IMG/VR virus record: IMGVR_UViG_3300033150_000367
Location: 1 to 39,896 of that record
Origin: a virus
DNA: 39,896 nt
Direction: 5' to 3' (one strand)
Positions within the stretch are counted from its first letter, which is position 1; every line of letters starts with the position of its first letter. Positions 21,827 through 29,604 of the stretch are shown here, one piece after another. The position numbers and the translations under genes are program-made. The notes beneath the pieces were generated by a model. That model made no database searches. It was not told the origin of the DNA and saw only the letters and a list, made by a program, of their open reading frames with translations.

Positions 21827-22024
21827 ATGAAAAAAATTAAATTAGAAAAATGTTCTCACTGTGGAAATGAACCAGTCATCTATTCTAATGGAGGAGTAAA
21901 TTGCCCCGAATGTTTCCAGCATATAAGAATGTTGACACCCAAAGAAAAAAAAATACATCAGAAAGATATAAAAAAAATGATTGGAATGTATAAAATAATA
22001 AAAGATATAGAACAAAATGAATAA
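21827..22024 (+). CDS. Small zinc-ribbon protein
   Basis: The 65-residue protein begins MKKIKLEKCSHCGNEPVIYS and has a second knuckle N-C-P-E-C; the rest is a basic helix. The C-x-x-C-G and C-P-x-C layout resembles Lar-like or other phage zinc ribbons. Function is unassigned. Confidence 0.65.
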   Translation: MKKIKLEKCSHCGNEPVIYSNGGVNCPECFQHIRMLTPKEKKIHQKDIKKMIGMYKIIKDIEQNE

Positions 22025-22145
22025 AAAAGAACTTATAAAACTAGCCAAGAGAGAAATCAAAGAATGGCAAAAGTTTTTAAAAGAGTTAAATTATGGAACT
22101 TATACAAGGAGAATGCCTAGAAGAAATGAAAAAACTAAAAGCTAA
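22017..22145 (+). CDS. 42-residue basic hypothetical protein
   Basis: The frame starts in the last codons of the zinc-ribbon gene and ends in the methyltransferase start region, using a different reading frame from each. It is a basic helix (KKELIKLAKREIKEWQKFLK). Heavy overlap on both sides leaves this uncertain; a shorter functional product ending earlier is not possible. Confidence 0.4.
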   Translation: MNKKELIKLAKREIKEWQKFLKELNYGTYTRRMPRRNEKTKS

Positions 22146-23346
22146 TTCAGTTGATACTATTCTGTGCGATCCTCCTTACGGATTATCATTCATGGGGGCT
22201 AAATGGGATTATGATGTTCCTAGTATAGAGATTTGGAAAGAGTGTCTGAGGGTATTAAAACCCGGCGGAACGGCTTTAATATTCGCAGGAAGCAGAACAC
22301 AACACAGAATGGCTTGTAATGTAGAAGACGCAGGGTTTATCTTGAAAGATACTATTATGTGGTTATATGGCTCAGGCTTTCCAAAAGCTACTGATATAAG
22401 TAAACAGTTGGATAAAGGACATAAGAGAGAGGTTATTAGTGAAAAGAAAAAACTACAATCCTACGGACACGATGGAAATAATTGTTTCGGAGACGATAAG
22501 GACAGGGGTGGTGTTCAACAAGAAACAGCCCCAGCAACCCCAGAAGCTAAACTATGGAACGGCTGGAAGAGCCACGGACTTAAGCCAGCATACGAACCAA
22601 TCTTAGTAGCACAGAAACCTAACGAAGGAACCTATGCAAACAATGCTCTTAAATGGGGAGTTAGTGGGTTGAACATTGACGGTGGACGAGTGGAACATAA
22701 CGAGCCAGTAAAAACCACAAATAGAAAAAAAGATAGTGGTAATTCTTGGGATAAAGATAATTGTGGATTAAGAAACGAACCAGGGAACATAGCCAGTGCT
22801 GATAATAAAGGCAGATTCCCAGCAAATATTATTCTTGATCAAGAAGCTAGTAAAATGTTAGATGAGCAGAGTGGGGAGAGTAAGAGTAGTAATGCTATAA
22901 GAAAAAATAATGGAAAATTAGATGATAAAACTTTTGGTAAATATAATGCAATAGATACAACTGGTTTTAACGACAAAGGGGGAGCTTCCAGATTTTTTTA
23001 TTGTGCCAAAGCTTCAAAGAGTGAACGCAACGCAGGGTGTGAGGGGTTGGAGGAGAAAAAGCTGAGTGATGGCAGAGAGAAAGAAGCTGATAATGCTTAT
23101 CAAAGAGGAAAGACATTGAGACAAAATTCTCATCCTACGGTTAAACCCCTTAAACTTATGGAGTATCTTTGCACCCTAACGAAAACTCCTACAAAAGGGC
23201 TAGTTTTAGACCCGTTTATGGGTTCAGGAACGACAGGGATTGCTTGTAAAAACACAGGCAGAGATTTTATAGGAATAGAGAAAGACCCAGAGTATTTTAA
23301 AATAGCCGAAGCTAGAATAAAAAACACTCCTAGCAAGTTATTATAA
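22093..23346 (+). CDS. Beta-class DNA N4/N6 methyltransferase
   Basis: The 417-residue protein opens with motif IV, VDTILCDPPYGLSFMG (DPPY at 26-29), and ends with motif X/I, HPTVKPLKLMEYLC then LVLDPFMGSGTTGIAC (about 370-385). The IV-before-I order makes it a beta-class enzyme producing N4-methylcytosine or N6-methyladenine. The large central region is the target recognition part. No restriction endonuclease neighbours it, so it probably protects phage DNA or regulates it. Confidence 0.9.
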   Translation: MELIQGECLEEMKKLKANSVDTILCDPPYGLSFMGAKWDYDVPSIEIWKECLRVLKPGGTALIFAGSRTQHRMACNVEDAGFILKDTIMWLYGSGFPKATDISKQLDKGHKREVISEKKKLQSYGHDGNNCFGDDKDRGGVQQETAPATPEAKLWNGWKSHGLKPAYEPILVAQKPNEGTYANNALKWGVSGLNIDGGRVEHNEPVKTTNRKKDSGNSWDKDNCGLRNEPGNIASADNKGRFPANIILDQEASKMLDEQSGESKSSNAIRKNNGKLDDKTFGKYNAIDTTGFNDKGGASRFFYCAKASKSERNAGCEGLEEKKLSDGREKEADNAYQRGKTLRQNSHPTVKPLKLMEYLCTLTKTPTKGLVLDPFMGSGTTGIACKNTGRDFIGIEKDPEYFKIAEARIKNTPSKLL

Positions 23347-23347
23347 G

Positions 23348-23356
23348 TTATTCACA
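23348..23356 (+). promoter_or_regulatory. DnaA-box-like site
   Basis: TTATTCACA differs from the consensus at one position. It is 19 bases upstream of the -35 at 23376, the same spacing as at 12110/12138, and both are preceded by AAG. Confidence 0.5.
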
Positions 23357-23375
23357 AGAAGAAGAAATAAAAGAC

Positions 23376-23404
23376 TTGACAAAAGATATAAAATGATATA
23401 GTAT
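23376..23404 (+). promoter_or_regulatory. Promoter of rusA leader
   Basis: TTGACA at 23376-23381; the -10 may be TAGTAT at 23399-23404 (17-bp spacer) or TATAGT at 23397-23402 (15-bp spacer). It is followed by the palindrome ATTACTAAGTAAT (23431-23443) and a terminator-like hairpin before rusA. Confidence 0.72.
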
Positions 23405-23430
23405 TTAAATATGATTATGCAAAAAAATAA

Positions 23431-23443
23431 ATTACTAAGTAAT
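23431..23443 (+). promoter_or_regulatory. 13-bp palindrome, operator candidate
   Basis: ATTACTAAGTAAT is a perfect inverted repeat around a central A, placed about 30 bases downstream of the -10 element and immediately before the rusA leader terminator. A repressor site or roadblock is plausible but no binding protein is identified. Confidence 0.4.
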
Positions 23444-23445
23444 AT

Positions 23446-23486
23446 AGCCTGCGGATAATGCCATTTTTGGACTGCAGGTTTTTGCT
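23446..23486 (+). terminator. Leader terminator before rusA
   Basis: AGCCTGCGG (23446-23454) pairs with CTGCAGGTT (23472-23480) with two G-U pairs, and an inner CCA/TGG hairpin caps it. T-rich sequence runs 23479-23490. The rusA start lies at 23491, so read-through is needed for expression. Confidence 0.75.
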
Positions 23487-23490
23487 TTTT

Positions 23491-23811
23491 ATGAAAATAC
23501 GAATTAAGCCGATGTCAATTAACGAGGCATTTCAGGGGAGAAGATTTAAAACTAAAAAATATAAAGAGTATAGAGAAGAATTATACTATCTGCTCCCGAA
23601 TATGAAAATACCGAAAGGGAAACTGAAAATTGATTTAGAATTTGGATTTTCAAGCAAGAGAAGTGATATAGATAATCCAGTAAAATTATTCCTAGATTCA
23701 TTGAAAGATAAATACGGAATTGATGACAGTATTTTTTACAAATTAAGTATTAAAAAATTAATAACTAGAAAGGGTAAAGAGTTTATAAATTTTAAAATTA
23801 AAAAAATATGA
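23491..23811 (+). CDS. rusA: RusA-family Holliday junction resolvase
   Basis: ATG 23491 gives 106 residues beginning MKIRIKPMSINEAFQGRRFK, the usual RusA opening; an upstream ATG at 23458 is inside the terminator hairpin. R-S-D-I-D-N-P-V-K (57-65) supplies D59 and D61, with FLDSL and DKYGIDDS giving further acidic residues, matching the RusA catalytic pattern. It cuts four-way junctions formed in recombination or before packaging. The stop overlaps the next start. Confidence 0.92.
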   Translation: MKIRIKPMSINEAFQGRRFKTKKYKEYREELYYLLPNMKIPKGKLKIDLEFGFSSKRSDIDNPVKLFLDSLKDKYGIDDSIFYKLSIKKLITRKGKEFINFKIKKI

Positions 23812-24140
23812 AAAGATACATACATAAAAAAATAATAAAATACAAAAAGGAGCTCGCTTTATCATCTGTAATTTTTGATTTATTATTTTTAAAAAAATTT
23901 AATGAGGAGATATTATCAATGGATATAGAGAGTGAGAAGATTAAATTAGACGAGTTAGTATTAAAAATAAAAGAATTAGACAAAAAGAAAAAAGACACAA
24001 TAAAATTAAAGGACGAAGCATTAAAGATAAGGTCAAAAGTTGAAAATAAGAACGCAGTTGAAAAACAGCTAATGGCAGGAAATAATGTTGCAAGGCAACT
24101 TAGATACCAATTAGAATTATTAAAGAGATGGAAAAAATAA
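23808..24140 (+). CDS. Coiled-coil protein, unknown function
   Basis: The 110-residue lysine-rich protein is largely helical (MDIESEKIKLDELVLKIKEL; KDEALKIRSKVENKNAVEKQ) with a terminal basic helix. It overlaps RusA upstream and the deacetylase downstream. No family recognised; scaffold or DNA-binding roles are both possible. Confidence 0.62.
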   Translation: MKRYIHKKIIKYKKELALSSVIFDLLFLKKFNEEILSMDIESEKIKLDELVLKIKELDKKKKDTIKLKDEALKIRSKVENKNAVEKQLMAGNNVARQLRYQLELLKRWKK

Positions 24141-24706
24141 TAACAATAGATGACGGATCATTATTTGACGGAAAGGTTTCAAAAATATTAGAAAGTTTTG
24201 GTTTAAGAGGATTATTCTTTATACCGAATAATTGTGAGATAGATGAGGGTGCTATTAAAAAAATATCAAAGAAGCACGATATAGGAGGGCATACAGTAAG
24301 CCACGCATTATTAACAAAGCTAAACGAGAAAGAGCGATTAAAAGAGATTGTTGAAAATAAAAAGTATTTAGAAAATTTAATAGGAAGAAAAATAAAAAGC
24401 TTTGCTTATCCTAGGGGCTGGTTTAACAAGGATGTAATTAAGAGCGTTGAGAAAGCAGGATACGAAAGAGCCTATACAATGAAGCTAGGAATAACAAATG
24501 TGGGGAATTATAATAAACTTTCACTTCCAAGAACTTTCCATATATATCCAAGAAAAGAATACGACGGATCAATAGTAAAAGCTGGAACAGATTTATACGA
24601 AAAAGCAAAAAAGGGAGGATATTTTAATATGGCATTTCACGGATGGGAGATTCAAAAGTTTGATTTATGGGAAGAATTTGAAAAATTACTAGAACACATA
24701 AGATGA
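24128..24706 (+). CDS. Polysaccharide deacetylase (NodB fold)
   Basis: The 192-residue protein has the main NodB motifs: I-T-I-D-D-G (D8, D9), G-G-H-T-V-S-H (H55 and H59, metal ligands), F-A-Y-P-R-G (92-97) and a late A-F-H-G-W-E in the place of the catalytic His motif. It should remove acetyl groups from N-acetylated sugars, in peptidoglycan or in a glycan made by the neighbouring transferases. It has no signal peptide, so action on a cytoplasmic intermediate or on virion glycans is favoured (inferred). Confidence 0.85.
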   Translation: MEKIITIDDGSLFDGKVSKILESFGLRGLFFIPNNCEIDEGAIKKISKKHDIGGHTVSHALLTKLNEKERLKEIVENKKYLENLIGRKIKSFAYPRGWFNKDVIKSVEKAGYERAYTMKLGITNVGNYNKLSLPRTFHIYPRKEYDGSIVKAGTDLYEKAKKGGYFNMAFHGWEIQKFDLWEEFEKLLEHIR

Positions 24707-25629
24707 TAAAAATAAAAGTTCCAAGTTTAAATAGAAAAGACTCAGTCGGAGGAGGAAGCACTTTCATCCAAAATCTTAAAAAATTTGAGAAGTTAGGATA
24801 TAAATTAGTAGATAGCGGAGATTATGATATTTTTTTTATAGCTGGTGCTTCACTGGCAGATCGTGGAGAAGTAGAAAGAGCCGAGGAAGAAAACAAGCCG
24901 ATAGTTTTAAGGATTGATAATATTTTAGAAGACAGTAAAAACAGAAATACGGGAATGCCTAGACTAAGAGAGTTTGCAGAAAAATCAGAAGTTATTGTTT
25001 ATCAGACTGAATGGGCGAAAAAACTGATGAAGCCTTATTGTGGAAACCAAGAGGGAGCTGTAATAAATAATGGAGTAGATACGGATATATTTTATCCAAA
25101 AAATAATACGAATGAGAATATAAAAGTTTTTTATTCAAAGTTTTCAAGAAATGAAGTTAAGCGTTTCCACGAAGTTCAATATTTTTGGAGAGAATATAAT
25201 TTAGAAAAAAAAGGAGATGAATTAATTTTAGTAGGGAGATTTGCAGATGATGTAAGAAAAATAAACAATCCTTTTGAATTTCATAACGGAGAAAAATTTA
25301 ACTATAAAGGAATTTTACAACCAGAAGCAATGGCAGAAGTTATTAGAAGTTGCAATGTAGCTTTTATACCTTATTTTGCAGACGCTTGCAGTAATACTAT
25401 TTTAGAAATTCAAGCCTGCGGTGTTCCAGTTTTATATAACGCTTATGGAGGAACGAAAGAACTCGTAATGAATGGTAGAGAGATTGATTGGAATAAATCA
25501 GCCGTAAAAATGGTAGAGGAAGTTTTAGAAAAAGATTATTTAGATTTTGAAAATTTTAAATTGAGCTTCGGGCTTGAAACAATGTGCCAAAAGTATTATG
25601 GATTATTTAAGATTTTATTAAATGAGTAG
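24703..25629 (+). CDS. GT-B glycosyltransferase (GT4-like)
   Basis: The 308-residue protein has a Rossmann-like N half (ending VIVYQTEWAKKLMKPYCG, VINNGVDTDIFYP, the hinge of GT4 enzymes) and a C half with ILQPEAMAEVIRSCNVAFIP, then SNTILEIQACGVPVLYNAYG and GTKELV. The E-x7-E-type motif is represented by NTILEIQACG. It should transfer a sugar from an activated donor; the donor is unknown. ATGA overlap with the deacetylase. Confidence 0.87.
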   Translation: MIKIKVPSLNRKDSVGGGSTFIQNLKKFEKLGYKLVDSGDYDIFFIAGASLADRGEVERAEEENKPIVLRIDNILEDSKNRNTGMPRLREFAEKSEVIVYQTEWAKKLMKPYCGNQEGAVINNGVDTDIFYPKNNTNENIKVFYSKFSRNEVKRFHEVQYFWREYNLEKKGDELILVGRFADDVRKINNPFEFHNGEKFNYKGILQPEAMAEVIRSCNVAFIPYFADACSNTILEIQACGVPVLYNAYGGTKELVMNGREIDWNKSAVKMVEEVLEKDYLDFENFKLSFGLETMCQKYYGLFKILLNE

Positions 25630-26239
25630 TTATTCAAGGATACAATTGGAAGATTATTTAAAGCTTATCAATGTAAACACTTATGCTGTTTTAGATATTG
25701 GAGGTTCACAAAATTCAATCAAAGGCAGGACAGGCAGTTGGAATGTTAAAGAATATTCAATATTAGATTTAAAAAAACCGCACGAAAATAAAAGGAAGCC
25801 TGATTATCATCACGATTTAAATATTTCATTAGAATCAGGGAGAGCTGTAATTGAGAATAAATCAGGCGAGCCAGTTTCTTTGAATAATTATTACGATGTA
25901 GCATTTTGTATAGAAGTTTCAGAATATTGGTGGAATCCACTTCAAGCACTTAAAAACATAAATTCATTTTTAAAAAAAGGAGGAATATTATACATATCAT
26001 TTCATTTTATTTATCCACATCACGAGCCAAATGGAGAGGATTGTTTGAGATATACTTTATTGGGGGCTAGAAAGTTGCTTGAAAAAACAGGATTTAAAAT
26101 TAAAGGTATTTATCCTAGATATTTTAATAATAAAAACATAGCTGTGAATGTTTACAACAAGGAAAGAATGCGAGGGCTAAATAAAAACAATAATTATGTT
26201 CACGAAATTCAAGGAATAGTGGTAGAAGCGATTAAATAA
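25622..26239 (+). CDS. SAM-dependent methyltransferase 1 of glycan cluster
   Basis: The 205-residue protein has a Rossmann AdoMet site (TYAVLDIGGSQNSIKGR), an acidic second strand (YSILDLKKPHENKRKPDYHH), F-C-I-E-V-S-E-Y-W-W-N-P and FLKKGGILYISFHFIYPHHE. It is a class I methyltransferase, most like those in sugar clusters (O-methylation of a glycan is the likely role). It overlaps the glycosyltransferase by eight bases. Confidence 0.83.
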   Translation: MSSYSRIQLEDYLKLINVNTYAVLDIGGSQNSIKGRTGSWNVKEYSILDLKKPHENKRKPDYHHDLNISLESGRAVIENKSGEPVSLNNYYDVAFCIEVSEYWWNPLQALKNINSFLKKGGILYISFHFIYPHHEPNGEDCLRYTLLGARKLLEKTGFKIKGIYPRYFNNKNIAVNVYNKERMRGLNKNNNYVHEIQGIVVEAIK

Positions 26240-26243
26240 ATTT

Positions 26244-26795
26244 ATGCGACTTAATTTAGGATCACATAATAAAGTAGTTAAAGGATATAAAAATGTTGAC
26301 GCTCTTGATTTAGAGAATGTTGATATTATTCATAATTTAACAGAATATCCATATCCATTTGAAACTGATAGCATAGATGAAATTCTTATGACAGAAGTTT
26401 TAGAACACATCAGCTGGAGAGAAACTATAAATGTATTGAGAGAATGCCATAGGATATTAAAGCCAGACGGCAAATTTCATATACAAGTTCCAGATTGTGA
26501 GAGTATGATGGAGGCTTATTTTTCAGGAGGAATTTGTAGTAATGTTCCGCATAAACCGCAAAACGAAAAGGAAGTGTTAGATCATAGTTGTGAAAATTGC
26601 AAAGGCAAAGGATATGTAAATCCTATGAGGTGGAAAATGGGATTTTTGGGAGCTCAAAAGCACGAATACGATTATCACAGGAATATTTTTACGCCGAGAA
26701 TTTTAATTGAAAATTTAGAAGAAGCTGGGTTTAATAAAATAGAATTATTAGATGATAAGTTTAAATGGAAAATAAAAATTAATACTTATAAATAA
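26244..26795 (+). CDS. SAM-dependent methyltransferase 2 with C-x-x-C insertion
   Basis: The 183-residue protein begins MRLNLGSHNKVVKGYKNVDA, a glycine-rich AdoMet loop, then ILMTEVLEHI and CHRILKPDGKFHIQVPDCES, the class I core. Between strands is a cysteine knuckle C-E-N-C-K-G-K-G, like a DnaJ-type zinc half-site, unusual in this small family. The insertion may bind metal or a partner. Substrate is probably a sugar, given neighbours on both sides. Confidence 0.84.
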   Translation: MRLNLGSHNKVVKGYKNVDALDLENVDIIHNLTEYPYPFETDSIDEILMTEVLEHISWRETINVLRECHRILKPDGKFHIQVPDCESMMEAYFSGGICSNVPHKPQNEKEVLDHSCENCKGKGYVNPMRWKMGFLGAQKHEYDYHRNIFTPRILIENLEEAGFNKIELLDDKFKWKIKINTYK

Positions 26796-28381
26796 TGAAA
26801 ATATTACAAATAATTGATTCTCCCGTTTGGGCTATAGGAGGATTAGCAGAAACAATAAAAGAGAAAAACGAACATCTAAAAATAAAGATTATAGATATAC
26901 ATCCGAAAGATTTAAGAAATGATGAGAATAAATATGGAGGATTTTTTGATGACGAAGTAAAAAAATTTAAGCCAGACATAATACATTTTCATTATTGGGA
27001 TTCAGCCGAAACCTTATCACATAGAAAATCTTGCAAAGATATTAAAAAAATACTTACTCATCATAATCAAAAAAACCTTTTATCACACAAGTGGGAAAAG
27101 ATTGATAATTTAGTTGTTCACACTCAAAAAGCTAAAGAGATTTTAGAAAAAGCAGGACATTGGAATGTAAGCGTAATACAACACGGAATAGATATTGAGA
27201 AATTTTATTTTAACAAAGAATATAAAAAAACTGGGAAATACGGATTTGTAGGCAGGGTTTGCAGGTGGAAAGGTCTTGAAGATTGCTTAAAAGTATGTAA
27301 GGAATTTGGAAAAAAACTAATAATGATGGGAAGAATAGATAAGGGTGATGTTTGGAGCGAATGCCAAAAATATAAGGATGTAATGGATATAAGATTCGGG
27401 ACAAAAGATGAGGATCGTGTAAAAGTTTATCACGAAATGGATTTTTATATAGGAAATTCAAGCGATAATATTGAGGAGGGAACATTGTGTTTATTAGAAG
27501 CTATGAGTTGCGGAATACCAGTTATAACTACTCCTAGCGGAGAAGCTAAAGACATTATCAAAGACGGGGAAAATGGAATACTAATAAATTTTGAAGATTA
27601 CGAAAGTTTAAAAAATGGTATTAAAAGATTTTCAAAAATAGAGAAAGCCGAAGTAGATAAAATGAGAGAGAATGCTTGGGATACGGTAAGGCTTATGAAT
27701 CAGGATATTATGGCAAGAAATTATGAAAAACTTTATTATCAAACACTCCATAAAAAAGATTTAGTTTCAGTTATTGTGCCAACACATAACAGAAAAGATA
27801 ATTTGATTAAAATAGTTGAGGCTTATAGCAAGCAGATTTATAAGCCAATAGAAATAATAATTTGTGATGATAATTCAAAGGATGAAACCGAATCAATCAT
27901 TAGAGCATTAAAATCAGCTTTTGATATACCAATAAAATACTTAAATACTAAATATGACGGATATGGATTGGCACACGCAAGAAATATGGGAGTATTCAAA
28001 GCCAATGGTAATTACATAGTATTTTCAGATGATAGAATGAAGCCAGACACAATGGCGGTTGAATATTTAGTAAATAATTTAAAACAAAGGAAAGGTTTGA
28101 GTGCCGTATGGGGAGATAAAGGAGCGGGAAAAAGAGATTTTATTGAAAACTTTTTTTGCATAAGAAAAAAACATATTAAAGATGCAGGAATGTTTAACGA
28201 GAGAATTAACGAATATGGAGGACAGAGTCAAGAGCTAAGGCAAAGATTAAGGAACTTAGGATTTAATTTACAATATGAGCCAGGAGCAAAAGCAAGCCAA
28301 CTGATAAGGGGAACTTCAAAAAAATCAAAGAGATATGAAATATTTAGAATGAAAAAGAAGTTATGGCTATTAGATAATTAA
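26795..28381 (+). CDS. Bifunctional GT4-GT2 glycosyltransferase fusion
   Basis: Residues 1 to about 320 are a GT4-type GT-B enzyme: MKILQIIDSPVWAIGGLAET, VIQHGIDIEKF, YGFVGRVCRWKGLEDCLKVC, TLCLLEAMSCGIPVITTPSG and EAKDIIKDGENGILI. From about residue 323, SVIVPTHNRKDNLIKI, EIIICDDNSKDETES and ARNMGVFKANGNYIVFSDDR form a GT2 (GT-A) domain with a D-D-R metal site. The two enzymes could add successive sugars. It is the longest gene of the cluster, and its start abuts methyltransferase 2. Confidence 0.92.
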   Translation: MKILQIIDSPVWAIGGLAETIKEKNEHLKIKIIDIHPKDLRNDENKYGGFFDDEVKKFKPDIIHFHYWDSAETLSHRKSCKDIKKILTHHNQKNLLSHKWEKIDNLVVHTQKAKEILEKAGHWNVSVIQHGIDIEKFYFNKEYKKTGKYGFVGRVCRWKGLEDCLKVCKEFGKKLIMMGRIDKGDVWSECQKYKDVMDIRFGTKDEDRVKVYHEMDFYIGNSSDNIEEGTLCLLEAMSCGIPVITTPSGEAKDIIKDGENGILINFEDYESLKNGIKRFSKIEKAEVDKMRENAWDTVRLMNQDIMARNYEKLYYQTLHKKDLVSVIVPTHNRKDNLIKIVEAYSKQIYKPIEIIICDDNSKDETESIIRALKSAFDIPIKYLNTKYDGYGLAHARNMGVFKANGNYIVFSDDRMKPDTMAVEYLVNNLKQRKGLSAVWGDKGAGKRDFIENFFCIRKKHIKDAGMFNERINEYGGQSQELRQRLRNLGFNLQYEPGAKASQLIRGTSKKSKRYEIFRMKKKLWLLDN

Positions 28382-28388
28382 AAAATAG

Positions 28389-28470
28389 ATTATTTATAGG
28401 GGTTGATTGAAGTTTTAATCATCACTTAGGTGGTGGGGTCTCTAGATACTTCAATCTCCCTATAAGTAAT
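28389..28470 (+). repeat. Long imperfect hairpin, MITE-like or RNA element
   Basis: 28389-28401 pairs with 28458-28470 (13 pairs, one G-U); after a 3:1 internal loop, 28405-28413 pairs with 28448-28456 (nine pairs). Inside, CATCAC (28420-28425) and GTGGTG (28430-28435) form a hairpin. It fills almost all of the 102-base gap and has no U-run. The ends ATTATTTA and TAAGTAAT are identical to those of the element at 18732 and 19401. Confidence 0.72.
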
Positions 28471-28483
28471 TTATAAAAAAAAT

Positions 28484-28933
28484 ATGAAAAATGTAGAATT
28501 AGGAGGTGGAGAAAATCCACGCAGAAAAAAAGATGGATATATAAATGTTGATGTAATTGAGAATAAGCTAGTAGATAAACAGTGCGATTTTGAAAAAGAT
28601 AAGTTGCCTTTTAGAAGTGGAAGTGTAGAAGCTATTTTTAGTTCACATTGTTTAGAGCATATTGAAAATACAAAGCTTTTTTTGAATGAATGCCATAGAA
28701 TTTTAAGTAAAAATGGGAGAGCTAAATTCATTGTTCCATACGGTTTACATCCTGGAAGTCAGAAACCAGTTCACAAACAATGTATTACAGAATGCTGGTT
28801 TGATTTTTTAAGGAAAGAAAATGTAGAAAGAATATACGGATATAAAAGATGGAATATAGATACGATGGATTTATTAAAAGATAAGGAGGATAGAATTTAT
28901 GAAATAAGAATAGTATTAACTCCAATAAAATGA
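28484..28933 (+). CDS. SAM-dependent methyltransferase 3
   Basis: The 149-residue protein starts MKNVELGGGENPRRKKDGYI with a glycine-rich AdoMet loop, followed by NVDVIENKL, LPFRSGSVEAIFSSHCLEHI and CHRILSKNGRAKFIVPYGLH. This is the class I fold in short form, akin to methyltransferase 2 but without its cysteine knuckle. It probably methylates a sugar. It begins after a long hairpin with AAAAAAAATATG. Confidence 0.82.
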   Translation: MKNVELGGGENPRRKKDGYINVDVIENKLVDKQCDFEKDKLPFRSGSVEAIFSSHCLEHIENTKLFLNECHRILSKNGRAKFIVPYGLHPGSQKPVHKQCITECWFDFLRKENVERIYGYKRWNIDTMDLLKDKEDRIYEIRIVLTPIK

Positions 28934-29490
28934 AAGTAGTTTTAATATCACAACAAGGAAGTGGAACTAATTTATTGAGAGCTTTATTAAATTCTAATTG
29001 TAATATAGAAATTAATGCAGAAATATTTTCAGATAGATATAAATATAATGACGGTTGGGATAGGAAAGAACCTATAAAAAAATATCTAGACAAATTTTTT
29101 AATAGCCATTATGAAGTTAAAGGATTTGACTTAAAATATAATCAAATTACAGACGAAATATTAGATTATATTGAAAAAAATAATATTAAAGTAATTTTAT
29201 TAAGTAGAGATCCAGCAAGGACATTTTTAAGACATATAAACGAATTATCAAAAAGATCGTTTAAATACGAAGAGGTAATTGAGCATTGTAAAAAAATAAG
29301 AGATAACGAAAGAAAAATATTAAATAGATTTGATTGCTTACACATAAGATATGAAGAAATGACATTAGGAAAAGAAATAAAACAATTGCCTATTAAATTT
29401 GAAAATAAGATATTAGAATTTTTGAAAGTTGATAATAGATTATATATAAAAAAATTTGAAACAACTAAAGATTTAAAAAGAAGATATTAG
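28930..29490 (+). CDS. Sulfotransferase-like protein
   Basis: The 186-residue protein has ISQQGSGTNLLRALL (residues 6-20), matching the phosphosulfate loop of P-loop sulfotransferases, and VILLSRDPARTFLRHINELS (88-107), corresponding to the 3'-phosphate binding helix with R93 and R101. These are the two PAPS-binding motifs; the usual Ser of the second motif is not clear. Reaction would be sulfation of a sugar made by the cluster. No PAPS synthesis gene is present, so host PAPS would be needed. Confidence 0.78.
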   Translation: MKVVLISQQGSGTNLLRALLNSNCNIEINAEIFSDRYKYNDGWDRKEPIKKYLDKFFNSHYEVKGFDLKYNQITDEILDYIEKNNIKVILLSRDPARTFLRHINELSKRSFKYEEVIEHCKKIRDNERKILNRFDCLHIRYEEMTLGKEIKQLPIKFENKILEFLKVDNRLYIKKFETTKDLKRRY

Positions 29491-29493
29491 AAT

Positions 29494-29601
29494 ATGAAAA
29501 CATTTCTAATTATAATAGCCTGCTTACTCTTCATCTACTTATTCCCAAAAGTAGTTGGGACTGTAATTTATTGGAGTAAGTTTTTAATAAATTTAATATA
29601 A
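29494..29601 (+). CDS. 35-residue single-span membrane protein
   Basis: A hydrophobic helix over most of the sequence (FLIIIACLLFIYLF) with a positive start. It lies between the sulfotransferase and a glycosyltransferase and has the leader AGAATATG. It could anchor a glycan complex, but this is speculative. Confidence 0.48.
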   Translation: MKTFLIIIACLLFIYLFPKVVGTVIYWSKFLINLI

Positions 29602-29604
29602 GAA

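Noticed and set aside
23458-23490. Upstream start for RusA and a 15-residue leader peptide ending at 23458
   Set aside because: The upstream start is within the terminator stem and adds residues absent from RusA proteins. The small frame 23411-23458 is probably accidental; it has no SD and no regulatory codon run.
28395-28464. Possible tRNA with matching seven-base ends
   Set aside because: The ends TATAGGG and CCCTATA look like an acceptor stem, but no GG D-loop, valid anticodon arm or TTC-containing T-loop of the right spacing is present. The long imperfect hairpin explains the pairing better.
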